A stretch of DNA of 64,000 nt from Arthrobacter sp. Soil736 (GCF_001428005.1 NZ_LMSB01000001.1:387555-451554); one strand, 5' to 3'; numbered from the stretch's first letter, positions 35,244 through 44,071 are shown. Program-made: numbers and translations. The notes: a model not told the origin generated them from the sequence alone.

Positions 35244-35666
35244 TCACGCCGACCGGCGCCCTTTGGGGGTCTTCCAGTCCGGCAGGACGCTTAGGCCGTC
35301 ATCGAGGATGCGGGTAAGGGAGCCCGCCTCAGCGTCGCGGCGTCGGCGGCGCAGCCATGCTGCGAGGTTGCGTTCTGCGGCTTCTGACGAGTTATTTGCG
35401 GGGTATCGGCCTGTTTGCCGCACCATTCCGACGAGCTCGTTCATACGTTGGACGCTTCGTCGGGTTGCCCTGGCGGGGTCACCGTTGGCGGCGGCAAAGT
35501 GCTCCTCACGAAGCGCCGGATCGGCGGTCCTTGCGGCAGTCAGGTGGTAACCCACGGTTGATATGGGCGCCCCCGTCTGCGCTGAGATTTGTCCGCGGCT
35601 GAGGCCGCGTCGATACATTAGTACCCACTCCGGGTTGGGAACCAGGTCCCATCGTATGTTTGCCAC
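35244..35666 (-). CDS. HTH protein with helicase-associated (HA) domain
   Basis: A 140-residue basic protein starting with GTG. Residues about 10-45 look like a helix-turn-helix (YRRGLSRGQISAQTGAPIST then VGYHL). Residues about 70-135 match the helicase-associated repeat pattern: RMNELVGMVRQTGRYPANN followed by the A-W-L-R-R-R-R segment, GSLTRILDDGLSVLPDW. HA domains usually occur at the C-termini of large DEAD/SNF2-like helicases in actinobacterial mobile or phage-related loci. Here the domain stands alone with an HTH, so a DNA-binding role without helicase activity is likely. GGAGG is about 12 bases upstream of the GTG, a little far. No helicase is adjacent. Confidence 0.68.
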   Translation of the reverse strand: MANIRWDLVPNPEWVLMYRRGLSRGQISAQTGAPISTVGYHLTAARTADPALREEHFAAANGDPARATRRSVQRMNELVGMVRQTGRYPANNSSEAAERNLAAWLRRRRRDAEAGSLTRILDDGLSVLPDWKTPKGRRSA

Positions 35667-35961
35667 TGACTTTCACTTCCTCCATTGGTTCTTCTCGCTG
35701 GTTCGGGAGTGCGAAAAGGGTCAGGGTGGCTTGACCGTGCCCAGATTTGGGACCCACCACCAGGACCTCAGCGCGGGGTAGGTTAAGGCCGCGGGTCCTG
35801 CAGTGGCGTACATGGGTGGCATTCTTTCCTGTAGTGCGTTACGAAAGTCTTATGGACAGGATCGTGCACCGGTCATGAGAGCAAGCTGAGAAAGCCCGTG
35901 CCGTGGGGACAGGCAAGCTCCCTGTCAGGGATACTTCGAGGATGAGTGGGCGGGGGCGGGC

Positions 35962-36648
35962 GTGAGAATTCTCATTGTTGAGGACGAAAAGCAGTTGGCC
36001 GATACAGTCCGCCGCGGGCTGTCCAACGAGGGATTCGTGGTGGACGTCGTCCATGACGGGGTCAGCGGGGTCTGGGCTGCGACGGAGAAGCCCTACGATG
36101 TGATCCTGCTCGATCTGATGCTGCCGCTGAAGAATGGCTACGACGTGCTGAAAGAAATCCGGGGCCGCAAAATCTGGACGCCCGTTCTGATGCTGACGGC
36201 CAAGGACGGCGAGTATGACCAGGCGGACGCTTTCGACCTCGGAGCCGATGACTACTTGACCAAGCCGTTCAGCTTCGTCGTCCTGGTTGCCAGGATAAGG
36301 GCGCTGATGCGCCGCGGAGCGCCGGAGCGGCCCGTTGTCCTGGAGCTGGGATCCCTGAGCCTTGACACGGCAAGCCGCCAAGTGCGCCGCGGGGAGGCAG
36401 CGATTGCACTGACCGCCAAGGAGTACGCGCTGCTGCATTTCCTGATGCGGCGGCCTGGCCAGGTGGTTTCAAAGGGCGAGATTCTGGACAACGTGTGGGA
36501 TGCGGCCTTTGAAGGAGGAGAGAACGTCGTCGAGGTCTACATTGGGTACCTCCGCCGGAAAATCGATGTCCCGTTCGATGTGCAGACCCTGATGACGGTG
36601 CGGGGCATGGGATACCTGCTCACCGCCGACAGGACCCCGGTGGCATAG
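35962..36648 (+). CDS. OmpR-family response regulator
   Basis: A 228-residue two-component regulator starting with GTG. The receiver domain has the acidic pocket VEDEK, the phospho-acceptor Asp in VILLDLMLPLKNG and Lys in LTKPFSF. The C-terminal winged helix includes AIALTAKEYALLHFLMRRPG and NVVEVYIGYLRRKID. The cognate sensor kinase is probably the gene at 36677-38131, which is encoded on the opposite strand and converges on it; this is unusual for an OmpR/EnvZ-type pair. A small 28-bp gap separates their stop codons. Confidence 0.92.
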   Translation: MRILIVEDEKQLADTVRRGLSNEGFVVDVVHDGVSGVWAATEKPYDVILLDLMLPLKNGYDVLKEIRGRKIWTPVLMLTAKDGEYDQADAFDLGADDYLTKPFSFVVLVARIRALMRRGAPERPVVLELGSLSLDTASRQVRRGEAAIALTAKEYALLHFLMRRPGQVVSKGEILDNVWDAAFEGGENVVEVYIGYLRRKIDVPFDVQTLMTVRGMGYLLTADRTPVA

Positions 36649-36676
36649 CGCTACGCGAGTATGGACCTGGCTGGCG

Positions 36677-38131
36677 TTAGCGCGGGATTTTCTTGCCGGA
36701 GACCTTCTTGCCGGTGGGAGTTTCGCCGGCGGACGCGGCGTGGGGGAAGACCATTTCAAAGCGGCACCCGCCGCCTGGCCCTTCTGTTGCCCTGATCGAC
36801 CCGTCATGGGCCGCCATGACGGCGGCCGCGATGGCAAGACCCAGGCCGCTGCCGCCTCGTTCACGGGACCGGCTTTCATCAAGCCGGACAAACCTCTCAA
36901 AGATCCGCTCCCGGTCTGCGGCCGGCACAGGCGGCCCGTCATTGTCGATGGTTATGGTGGCTTGGGCCTCGGCGTTGTGAACCTCGATGGAAACCACGGA
37001 CTTGGCATACCGGTCGGCATTATCGAAGACATTCCTGACCACCTGGGCGAGCCTGCGCGCATCGCCGGTAATCCGTGCCGGTTCAAGATGTGCCACGATC
37101 CGATGCCGGCTCGTGGAGCGCAGCCGAACGATCTCGTCGTTCAGGACGTCGTCGAGATCGACGTCGGTCTTCTCCAGGCGCAGCCCTCCGTCATTGGCCT
37201 TGGCCAGTGTGAGCAGATTTTCAACGAGATACCGCATCCGGGCTGTTTCGCCGGCAAGGACCGACTTCACCTCGTCCCACGTTCGTCCGGAGGGATCGGC
37301 GGCGGCGATTTCCACCCCGGCGCTGAGGGTGGCCAGGGGGCTGCGCAGTTCATGGCTGGCGTCCGAGACGAAGCGCCGCTGTTCCAGATCGGCAGCCTCA
37401 AGCCGTTCCAGCATTGAGTTCATTGTCTGCGCCAGAGCCTGGATCTCATCGGCGGTAGGCGGGACTTCCACCCGTCCGTCCAGGCGGCGGGCGCTGATCA
37501 TGGCAACCTGGCCCCGGATTCTCTCGACTTGGCGCAGGGACCGGCCCACCAGCATCCAGACGGCGATCCCTACGAGCGTCAACAACAGCGGCGTGGCGCC
37601 GAGCACGAACCACGACACCGTGGCGACGGTGTTGGCCTCGACCTGGGTCGTGACTGCCACCACCACCGTATAAAGGACGCCCTTGTCACGGACTCCGGTC
37701 GCCACAACCAGGAACTCGTCGTCGTTACCGAGGCTGGGCAGCTCGGGCACGCTCTGGATCAGAGTTTGCCCCGCGTCCGGACGCAAACCGGTCAGCGGAG
37801 CCGCTGCCGCGCCAGGTACCGAGGAGGCGACGACCGACCCCTGCGGATCCAGGAGCTGGACATACTGCCCGGCCTCGCCGGCAGACTCGATGAAATGGCG
37901 CCCCCCAGCAAGGCCCTGGTCGGCGACTTGGGCAGCGACCTCCGTGGCCTCGCCCCGGGCAGCGAACTCCGCAGTGGCGACGAGCGACTTCTGCAGCAGC
38001 ACCAGCAGCGTCAGGCCGCCAATGAGAAGCGCCACAGCCACGACGACGACGGCAGTGGCCGTGGCGCGCTTTCGCACACCCCAGAGAGTCCGGGGCAGGC
38101 CACGACCGGCAAGCTTCCGGACAGCATCCAT
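36677..38131 (-). CDS. Sensor histidine kinase (HAMP-HisKA-HATPase)
   Basis: The start is uncertain: ATG 38131 gives 484 residues and begins just before the first membrane helix, but its SD-like GGAG is too close; in-frame starts up to 38242 exist. The layout is helix 1 (TATAVVVVAVALLIGGLTLL), an extracytoplasmic sensor of about 130 residues, helix 2 (LGATPLLLTLVGIAVWML), HAMP, then HisKA with FVSDASHELRSPLATLSAG (phospho-acceptor His) and a HATPase domain with NVFDNADRYAK and RGGSGLGLAIAAAV. It should autophosphorylate and pass phosphate to the response regulator encoded convergently next to it. The signal is unknown. Confidence 0.88.
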   Translation of the reverse strand: MDAVRKLAGRGLPRTLWGVRKRATATAVVVVAVALLIGGLTLLVLLQKSLVATAEFAARGEATEVAAQVADQGLAGGRHFIESAGEAGQYVQLLDPQGSVVASSVPGAAAAPLTGLRPDAGQTLIQSVPELPSLGNDDEFLVVATGVRDKGVLYTVVVAVTTQVEANTVATVSWFVLGATPLLLTLVGIAVWMLVGRSLRQVERIRGQVAMISARRLDGRVEVPPTADEIQALAQTMNSMLERLEAADLEQRRFVSDASHELRSPLATLSAGVEIAAADPSGRTWDEVKSVLAGETARMRYLVENLLTLAKANDGGLRLEKTDVDLDDVLNDEIVRLRSTSRHRIVAHLEPARITGDARRLAQVVRNVFDNADRYAKSVVSIEVHNAEAQATITIDNDGPPVPAADRERIFERFVRLDESRSRERGGSGLGLAIAAAVMAAHDGSIRATEGPGGGCRFEMVFPHAASAGETPTGKKVSGKKIPR

Positions 38132-38311
38132 GCTCCAAGGATGCGGCCGCCACCGGCCATAAACAAACACCGGGTCCGGCTTTCTCAGCCTCTCCACAAC
38201 AACTCTCAGCATTCGCTCAGTTGTGGCAACGGTCTTGAACAAATCCGGGCGGCAAAGGCTCGAGACAAGACGCCCGCTTTTTCGACTTTGAGCTTATGTC
38301 AGAACAAACTA

Positions 38312-38340
38312 TTGACCCAGCCGTTAGAGCGCTCTAATCT
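38312..38340 (+). promoter_or_regulatory. Promoter with overlapping LacI-type operator
   Basis: TTGACC (38312-38317) and TAATCT (38335-38340) separated by exactly 17 bp form a good sigma-70-type promoter. A perfect 14-bp palindrome, TTAGAGCGCTCTAA (38324-38337), with the central CG typical of LacI operators, fills the spacer and touches the -10 box. It lies about 84 bp before the sugar transporter start and should be bound by the LacI protein encoded at 39920. Confidence 0.75.
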
Positions 38341-38423
38341 GGATGGAAGTGAACTGCACCACTCGTAGCATTCCCCGCCCGAAGGCCGTGGCAGTTCGGC
38401 CGAACGATCCAAGGATGTCAACA

Positions 38424-39872
38424 ATGTCGTTGCACGCAGCACACCGGCCCGCATCGGGCTCCAAACATGGCGGATATCTCACCCGTCTGACCATCATCTC
38501 CACCCTCGGCGGACTCCTGTTCGGCTACGACACCGGGGTCATCTCCGGTGCCCTGCTTTACATGCAGGACTCGTTGAACATGAACGCAGTCGAGCAGGCG
38601 ACAGTGGTCAGCGCCTTGCTGTTCCCCGGCGCCGCCGTGGGCGCACTGACCGGAGGCCGGCTCGCAGATGCGCTCGGCCGCCGCGGCACCCTCCTGGTCT
38701 GCGCGCTGCTGTTCCTCCTCGGCGCCCTGGGCTGTGCCATTGCCCCCAATGTCGCCTTCATGGTGGCCGCCCGCGTGGTCCTCGGTCTCGGCGTGGGCGC
38801 CGCAGCCGTAACCTGCCCCCTGTATCTGGCGGAAATGGCGCCGGCCAATCTGCGGGGCCGCATGGTCACGATCAACGAGCTGATGATCGTCACCGGCCAA
38901 ATGCTCGCTTTTGCCATCAACGCGCTTCTCGACACCCTCATCCACGACACATCCGTGTGGCGCCTCATGCTCGGCGTGGCTTCGATCCCCGCGATTGCGC
39001 TCCTGATCGGCATGCTGATGCTGCCGGAATCGCCGCGCTGGTTCGCGCTCCGGGACCGGTTTGCGGACAGCCGGCGCATCCTGGACCTGAGCCGGGACCC
39101 GGAAGAAGCTGACCTTGAATACAAGGAGATCGTCGAGTCGGCCACGACGGCCCGCAAGGAACGCTCACATGCCTGGCGCGACCTGAAGAACAACCCGTGG
39201 ATGCGCAGGCTTCTCTGGATAGGCATCGGACTCGCAGTCGTCCAGCAGGCCACCGGCATCAACACCGTGAACTACTACGCGCCCAGCATCCTTGAACGCA
39301 GCGGGCTCGGTGTAAGCGCGTCACTGGTGGCAACCATCGCAGTGGGCGTGACCTCGGTGGTCATGACCATCGTGGGCATCTGGCTGCTCGGCTTCATCGG
39401 GCGCCGCCGAATGCTCATCATCGGGTTCTCCGGCGTTGTCGGTTCCCAGGCGCTTCTCGCCGTCGTGTTCATGCTCCCGCAGTCGAACGCCGTCAGTTAC
39501 ACGATCCTGGCCGCCATGATGCTCTTCGTCGCCTTCGTGCAGTGCTTCATCGGAACCTGCGTCTGGCTGCTCCTTTCGGAGATCTTCCCGATGGCCATCC
39601 GAGGATTCGCCATGGGTATCGCGGTCTTTGCCCTGTGGACCGTAAACGCGGCAATCTCCTTCCTGTTCCCGATCCTCGTGGTCGCCTTGGGGTCGACGGG
39701 AACCTTTGCCGTGTTCGTGCTGGTGAATGTTCTGTCCCTGGTCTTCGTGGCCAAGTTCGTGCCGGAGACAAAGGGGCAGTCCCTGGAAGAACTGGAGGTG
39801 CATTTCCGCACCGGCGCTTTGCCCATCATCGTTTCCGCGACGGCGGCCGGCGAGGCTGCGTCCACCCGTTGA
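38424..39872 (+). CDS. MFS sugar porter (inositol/arabinose-type)
   Basis: I start at ATG 38424 (482 aa) because AAGGA stands eight bases upstream; earlier ATGs at 38343 and 38415 lack a site. Twelve membrane segments are visible. Sugar-porter signatures are GYDTGVISGALLYM, GGRLADALGRRGTL, PESPRWFALRDR and PETKGQSLEELE. Inositol or pentose symport with protons is likely, but the substrate is not determinable. The LacI gene follows after 47 bp, and a palindromic operator overlaps the promoter upstream, so expression is probably repressed until the sugar appears. Confidence 0.9.
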   Translation: MSLHAAHRPASGSKHGGYLTRLTIISTLGGLLFGYDTGVISGALLYMQDSLNMNAVEQATVVSALLFPGAAVGALTGGRLADALGRRGTLLVCALLFLLGALGCAIAPNVAFMVAARVVLGLGVGAAAVTCPLYLAEMAPANLRGRMVTINELMIVTGQMLAFAINALLDTLIHDTSVWRLMLGVASIPAIALLIGMLMLPESPRWFALRDRFADSRRILDLSRDPEEADLEYKEIVESATTARKERSHAWRDLKNNPWMRRLLWIGIGLAVVQQATGINTVNYYAPSILERSGLGVSASLVATIAVGVTSVVMTIVGIWLLGFIGRRRMLIIGFSGVVGSQALLAVVFMLPQSNAVSYTILAAMMLFVAFVQCFIGTCVWLLLSEIFPMAIRGFAMGIAVFALWTVNAAISFLFPILVVALGSTGTFAVFVLVNVLSLVFVAKFVPETKGQSLEELEVHFRTGALPIIVSATAAGEAASTR

Positions 39873-39919
39873 CGTTACGCTGGCCGGAAGGAGGCGGCCA
39901 ATTGTCGGGGAGTGAAGTC

Positions 39920-40978
39920 ATGCAACGGGGAACAGGCAAGCGTGCCACGATTGAAGATGTGGCGCAGGAAGCCGGCGTCTCGCGCGCACTGGTTTCCCTG
40001 GTACTGCGGGGGTCGCCCAAGGTCAGCGAGCAAAAGCGAGAGGCCGTTGCCAAGGCAATGGCCGCCCTCGATTACAGGCCGAGCAACGCCGCGCGCTCGC
40101 TGGCCAGCGGGCGCACGGGCGTTGTTGGCGTCCTGCTCGATGACCTGGCGAATCCTTGGTTCGTGGAGTTGCTCGACGGCCTCAGGAGCGTGTTCCTGGA
40201 CAAGGACCTGCGGATGGTTCTCGGCGACCCCCGCTATCTCGCCCGCCCGGGGGAAAGCCCGGTGTCCCCGTTTATGGATCTGCGCGTCGACGGGCTCGTC
40301 ATCGCGGGCGACATCCCGCCCGACGACGACCTCACGCGGGCATCCACGCACACGCCGACGGTCGTGGCAGGCATCCGCGGATTCGACCTGCCTGCAGCAG
40401 ATCTGGTCGCCAACGACGACGTCGCCGGCGCACGCATCGCCGTCGAACACCTGATTGACCTCGGCCACCGCGACATCGCCCACCTTGGCGCACCCACCAG
40501 ATCCGGTGCCCTGCGGGCCGGCTCATATCGGGACACCATGTCCCGCAACGGCCTCCAGGACTACGTCCGGGTGGAGCAAACGGACATGACTGAAAAGTCC
40601 GGCTTTGAGGCAATGGGCCGTCTCATCGACGGCGGACGGCCGCCCACGGCGGTCTTTGCCGCCAACGACATCGTCGCCGTCGGAGCGCTCTCCGCCGCCG
40701 CCGAGCGCTCCGTCAGCGTTCCTGCGCAGCTCTCACTCGTCGGATACGACAACACCTATCTCGGGCAGATCCGGCACCTTTCGCTGACAACCGTGGACCC
40801 CGTCAGCCGTGACGTGGGCATACGTGCCGCAGAGCTGCTCCTCCAACGCATGGCCGAACCCCTCTCGCCCCAACGCTCCGAAGTGCTGCCCCCTCGGCTC
40901 GTCGTTCGCGGCAGCACGGCTGCCGTCACCCGAGATTCAGGGCGATCTGCGGAACCCGGGAATAGGTCCGCGCAATAA
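39920..40978 (+). CDS. LacI-family transcriptional regulator
   Basis: From ATG 39920 (GGGGAG upstream) the protein has 352 residues, full length for LacI. DNA-binding domain: TIEDVAQEAGVSRALVSLVL, hinge YRPSNAARSLASGRTG. Ligand domain: GVLLDDLANPWFVELLDGL, the effector loop VFAANDIVAVGALSAA and the C-terminal LTTVDPVSRDVG. It is co-directional with the sugar porter gene just upstream and is the natural candidate for binding TTAGAGCGCTCTAA at 38324. A 15-bp tandem repeat begins at its stop codon. Confidence 0.92.
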   Translation: MQRGTGKRATIEDVAQEAGVSRALVSLVLRGSPKVSEQKREAVAKAMAALDYRPSNAARSLASGRTGVVGVLLDDLANPWFVELLDGLRSVFLDKDLRMVLGDPRYLARPGESPVSPFMDLRVDGLVIAGDIPPDDDLTRASTHTPTVVAGIRGFDLPAADLVANDDVAGARIAVEHLIDLGHRDIAHLGAPTRSGALRAGSYRDTMSRNGLQDYVRVEQTDMTEKSGFEAMGRLIDGGRPPTAVFAANDIVAVGALSAAAERSVSVPAQLSLVGYDNTYLGQIRHLSLTTVDPVSRDVGIRAAELLLQRMAEPLSPQRSEVLPPRLVVRGSTAAVTRDSGRSAEPGNRSAQ

Positions 40979-41006
40979 TTAATAGACCGGCAATTAATAG
41001 ACCGGC
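40977..41006. repeat. 15-bp perfect tandem repeat
   Basis: AATTAATAGACCGGC occurs twice in direct tandem (40977-40991 and 40992-41006), overlapping the lacI stop codon. It lies at the junction with the decayed LacI fragment that follows. Confidence 0.8.
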
Positions 41007-41054
41007 ACGGGTTTGTCCGACGTGCGGGCCGGAAACGGCAGAGAACAACCTGGG

Positions 41055-41390
41055 TCAGTGCGCTGGCCGTGTTGGGCGCAAGGCTCCCCGGAGTCATACC
41101 AATGATTCAGGTGGCCCGCACTTTTGCCCGGCTTCGGCCTGGACCAATGACGCCCGCCTGCCCGAGGAAGTCCGTCTGCAGGGATACATCGATGTCATGA
41201 CGAGGCGGGGGCTGGAAGCCGACATAGACGTCGTCGGGTCTGACTGGACCCAGGAAGGCGGAGAAGCGGCCGGCAGGCACATCCTGTCCCGCGCCACCTG
41301 GCCCACGGCAATACATGCCGGCGCCGCACTTGGCACGCTCACGGCATTCTGGGGCGCCGGCATTGCTGTGCGAAGACGTATCTGCGAAGC
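41055..41390 (+). pseudogene. Decayed LacI-family regulator fragment
   Basis: In one frame, 41055-41115 reads VLGARLPGVIPMIQVAR, which resembles the mid part of a LacI ligand domain. In another frame, from about 41130 the sequence reads RLPEEVRLQGYIDVMTRRGL, then VVGSDWTQEGGEAAGRHIL, TWPTAIHAGAALGTLTAFWG and AGIAVRRR. This follows the LacI order (GYxxAM, xxDWTxEGG, PTAIFAxNDxxALG), but the effector-loop Asn-Asp is lost and the reading frame is shifted. No DNA-binding domain or C-terminus remains. It converges on the intact LacI gene at 41450. I see no other gene in the 40979-41449 interval. Confidence 0.65.
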
Positions 41391-41449
41391 GACAGACAAG
41401 TCTGCCTCTTCGCGCCCGCTGTATACGCCAAGCCCCTCAGCGCTGTCGG

Positions 41450-42439
41450 CTACGCCAGCTCCGTGCTTCCCCGGACGATGAGCTCGCAGGGGAAGTTCAC
41501 GCGGCGGGGTGCGCGTCCAGGGGAGTAGATGCGGTCAATCATCATCTTCGCCCCGACGCGGGCCATTTCGCGGCTAGGCTGCCGGACGGTGGTGAGGCTG
41601 AATGATTCCCAGGCGGCCATCTCGACGTCGTCGTAACCGATGACCCAGCAGTCCCGGGGCTGGAGCTGGTTGGCGCGTAGGGCATCCAGGGCTCCGAAGG
41701 CCATGTGATCGTTGGCGCAGAAGACAGCCTGTGGGCGGTCGGCGCGGGAGAGCAAGCGGTTCATGACTTGGGCGCTGATGTCGTGGGAGAACCCGCCTTG
41801 GAAGCGGAAGTGCTCGGGCACGGGGTGGCCTTGATGCGCCATTCTGCCGAGGAATCCCTGCCCGCGCTCCAGGGAGGTGCTCGCGTTTGGTGCGCCTCCG
41901 ATGAAGGCGACCCGGGTTTTGCCGTGAGCCAGCAGGTAGTCGGCGACGGCGGCGCCGCCGTCGGTGTTGCTGCTGGTTACCTGGTCGCATTCCAGACCGT
42001 CCACGACGCGGTTGATCAGGACGATCTGGCTGTTTTTTTCGATGGCTGCCTGGAGCTCGACCGAGTCTTCCGTGGCGGTGGTGAAAATGACGCCATCAAC
42101 CGCGTGTTCCCGGATGGCCCTGAGCGCATCGTGGTGGCTGCCGCCGCCGGCGTTCCAAATGACGGCGCGGAAACCGGCGGCGTCGAGCTCGCGGCTTAGT
42201 TCGTCGAGAACCTCCGCGTAGAAGGGATTCGTGAGGTCCGCGACCACGACTCCGATGGTGTTGGTTCTCTTGGTTTTCATGGCTTGGGCGCCGGCGTGGG
42301 GCACATAGCCCAGGGTTTCCATGGCTGCCTGAACGCGCGCCCTCGTCGCGGGAGACAGCTTCGCGGGGGAGGACATGACCCGGGAAACAGTGGCTTGCGA
42401 GACGCCAGCCAGTTCTGCCACGTCACGGCTGGTCACCAT
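41450..42439 (-). CDS. LacI-family transcriptional regulator
   Basis: A 329-residue LacI protein; ATG follows GGAGG. The DNA-binding domain reads SRDVAELAGVSQATVSRVMS, the hinge YVPHAGAQAMKTKRTNTIG, and the ligand domain includes VVADLTNPFYAEVLDELSR, AVFCANDHMAFGALDALRA and SLTTVRQPSREMARVG. It lies downstream of, and on the same strand as, the MFS gene at 42588. It is the best candidate for the two TGTATACGTATACA-type operators in the divergent promoter region at 44012-44071, and thus for control of both the transporter and the dehydrogenase operon. Confidence 0.92.
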   Translation of the reverse strand: MVTSRDVAELAGVSQATVSRVMSSPAKLSPATRARVQAAMETLGYVPHAGAQAMKTKRTNTIGVVVADLTNPFYAEVLDELSRELDAAGFRAVIWNAGGGSHHDALRAIREHAVDGVIFTTATEDSVELQAAIEKNSQIVLINRVVDGLECDQVTSSNTDGGAAVADYLLAHGKTRVAFIGGAPNASTSLERGQGFLGRMAHQGHPVPEHFRFQGGFSHDISAQVMNRLLSRADRPQAVFCANDHMAFGALDALRANQLQPRDCWVIGYDDVEMAAWESFSLTTVRQPSREMARVGAKMMIDRIYSPGRAPRRVNFPCELIVRGSTELA

Positions 42440-42528
42440 CGTGGTGTCCTCCTTTCTTGGTTCGGACGGATGCCACCCGATTCATTGCAGTTGCTGGTTT
42501 CAGACTAGCCAACCTTCAGCACCTGCAC

Positions 42529-42561
42529 CCGCCGGCGCCCACTCTTTGCTGGCGCCGGCGG
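42529..42561 (-). terminator. Hairpin between MFS and LacI genes
   Basis: Perfect 11-bp stem CCGCCGGCGCC / GGCGCCGGCGG around CACTCTTTGCT, 27 bp past the stop of the MFS gene (minus strand). It may separate MFS from LacI transcription. Confidence 0.55.
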
Positions 42562-42587
42562 GCCGGGGAGCACCGGTGAGGCCACTC

Positions 42588-43946
42588 TTACCGGGCGGTG
42601 GTGGGATCATATTCCGCGCTGAGTCCCCGCCGAAGCCGGACGCGGGGTGCTGTCTCGGGTGACCACAGCGCGCCAGCAATGGTGATGATCGAGGTCACCA
42701 CCATATAGAGGGCAACCAGCCAGTAGCGGTCGAATTCGGGACCGATCAGTGCCGTGGCGATCAGCGGTGCGAAACCACCGGCGAAAACGGCTGCTACCTG
42801 AGGACCTACCGACGCGCCCGAATACCGCAGCTTCGGCTCGAAGAGTTCCGTGAAGTACGCCGGTTCCACGGAGTAGCAGAGGTCGCGGCCGACGTTGCAG
42901 GTCAGGATGAGCACGAGCAGAAGCATCAGGAAGTCACCGGTCTGCACCGCCCAGAAGAAGGGGAATGCCATCAGGAGCATGGTGCTTGCTCCGGCGATCA
43001 CGGTGTAGCGGCGTCCCCAGCGGTCGGATACCCAGCCCCAGAACGGGATTGAGAAGATGCCCAGGCCTGCCATGATCATGGTTGCCAGCAGGATGCTGTT
43101 CTTTTCCAGCAGTACTGCGGGACCGTAGGCGAGCAGGAAGGTCGTGTAGATGTAGTAGTTCGCGTTCTCGGCAAACCGCATCATGATGACTTTGAGGATG
43201 GTCAGCGGGCGGGTCTTGATGACTTTGACCACCGGCATCTTCTCGATCTCACCCTTGCGCTTGATCTCTTCGAACGCCGGGGATTCGTCCACCTTGCTGC
43301 GGATGTAGAAGGAGAGCACCACCAGCAGGATCGAGACGAGGAACGGAATGCGCCATCCCCAGGCCACAAAAGCCTCGGGTGAGATCAAGTAGCCCATGAC
43401 GTAGAAGGCGCCGTTGGCCAAGAGCGTTCCTGCAGGAACACCGATCTGGGGCCAGGATCCGAAGAACCCGCGTCGCTTAGCCGGGGCGAACTCGGTTGCC
43501 ATCAGCGCGGCGCCGCCCCACTCGCCACCGACGCCGATACCCTGCACGATCCGCAAGAGCACCAGAAGGATCGGAGCCGCAATGCCAATAGTGGCGAAGT
43601 TCGGGAGGCAGCCAATGAGGAAGGTGCCGCCGCCCATCAGGCCCAGCGTCATCATGAGCATTTTCTTCCGGCCCAGGCGGTCGCCGAAGTGGGCGAAGAT
43701 GATCCCGCCAATGGGACGGGCCGCGAAGCCGATCGCATAGGTGCTGAAAGAGAGCAAAATGCCGACGAACGGGCTCGCCTGCGGGAAAAACTGGCTGTTG
43801 AGGATGATGGCGGCGGCGACTCCGTAAACGTAGAAGTCGTACCACTCGATGCAGCTGCCCAGCACGGATGAAACGAGGGCCTTGCGGCGCATCTTCGGAT
43901 CAATGGCGGGTGGCGCTGCGGTTGCTGTTGTCGCGGGGGTGCTCAT
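42588..43946 (-). CDS. MFS transporter, metabolite:H+ symporter (MHS) family
   Basis: A 452-residue MFS carrier of the ShiA/ProP-like MHS family. Signatures are LGSCIEWYDFYVYGVAAA at the N-terminus, AIGFAARPIGGIIFAHFGDRLGRK and GIGVGGEWGGAALMATE. These carriers take up organic acids, betaines or aromatic acids with protons. It is transcribed divergently from a histidinol-dehydrogenase-like gene, with two matching palindromic operators between them, so it most likely imports the substrate of that catabolic operon. Confidence 0.92.
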   Translation of the reverse strand: MSTPATTATAAPPAIDPKMRRKALVSSVLGSCIEWYDFYVYGVAAAIILNSQFFPQASPFVGILLSFSTYAIGFAARPIGGIIFAHFGDRLGRKKMLMMTLGLMGGGTFLIGCLPNFATIGIAAPILLVLLRIVQGIGVGGEWGGAALMATEFAPAKRRGFFGSWPQIGVPAGTLLANGAFYVMGYLISPEAFVAWGWRIPFLVSILLVVLSFYIRSKVDESPAFEEIKRKGEIEKMPVVKVIKTRPLTILKVIMMRFAENANYYIYTTFLLAYGPAVLLEKNSILLATMIMAGLGIFSIPFWGWVSDRWGRRYTVIAGASTMLLMAFPFFWAVQTGDFLMLLLVLILTCNVGRDLCYSVEPAYFTELFEPKLRYSGASVGPQVAAVFAGGFAPLIATALIGPEFDRYWLVALYMVVTSIITIAGALWSPETAPRVRLRRGLSAEYDPTTAR

Positions 43947-44011
43947 TCAGAGACTCCTTTGTCTTCGACCGGACAGTGAGCGCAGCCACACCGGCTGCCT
44001 CGTGAAGGCAG

Positions 44012-44025
44012 TGTATACGTATGCA
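44012..44025. promoter_or_regulatory. LacI-type operator, copy 1
   Basis: TGTATACGTATGCA, one mismatch from the perfect palindrome at 44058. It is located 66 bp before the MFS start (minus strand). The central CG is typical of LacI-family sites. Confidence 0.7.
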
Positions 44026-44057
44026 GGAGAGGCGCACAAGCCCTTGCGCCTGAGAAA

Positions 44058-44071
44058 TGTATACGTATACA
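44058..44071. promoter_or_regulatory. LacI-type operator, copy 2
   Basis: TGTATACGTATACA, a perfect 14-bp palindrome with central CG, 80 bp before the start of the HisD-like gene. Its centre is 46 bp from that of copy 1, a spacing suited to one repressor tetramer touching both sites. Confidence 0.75.
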
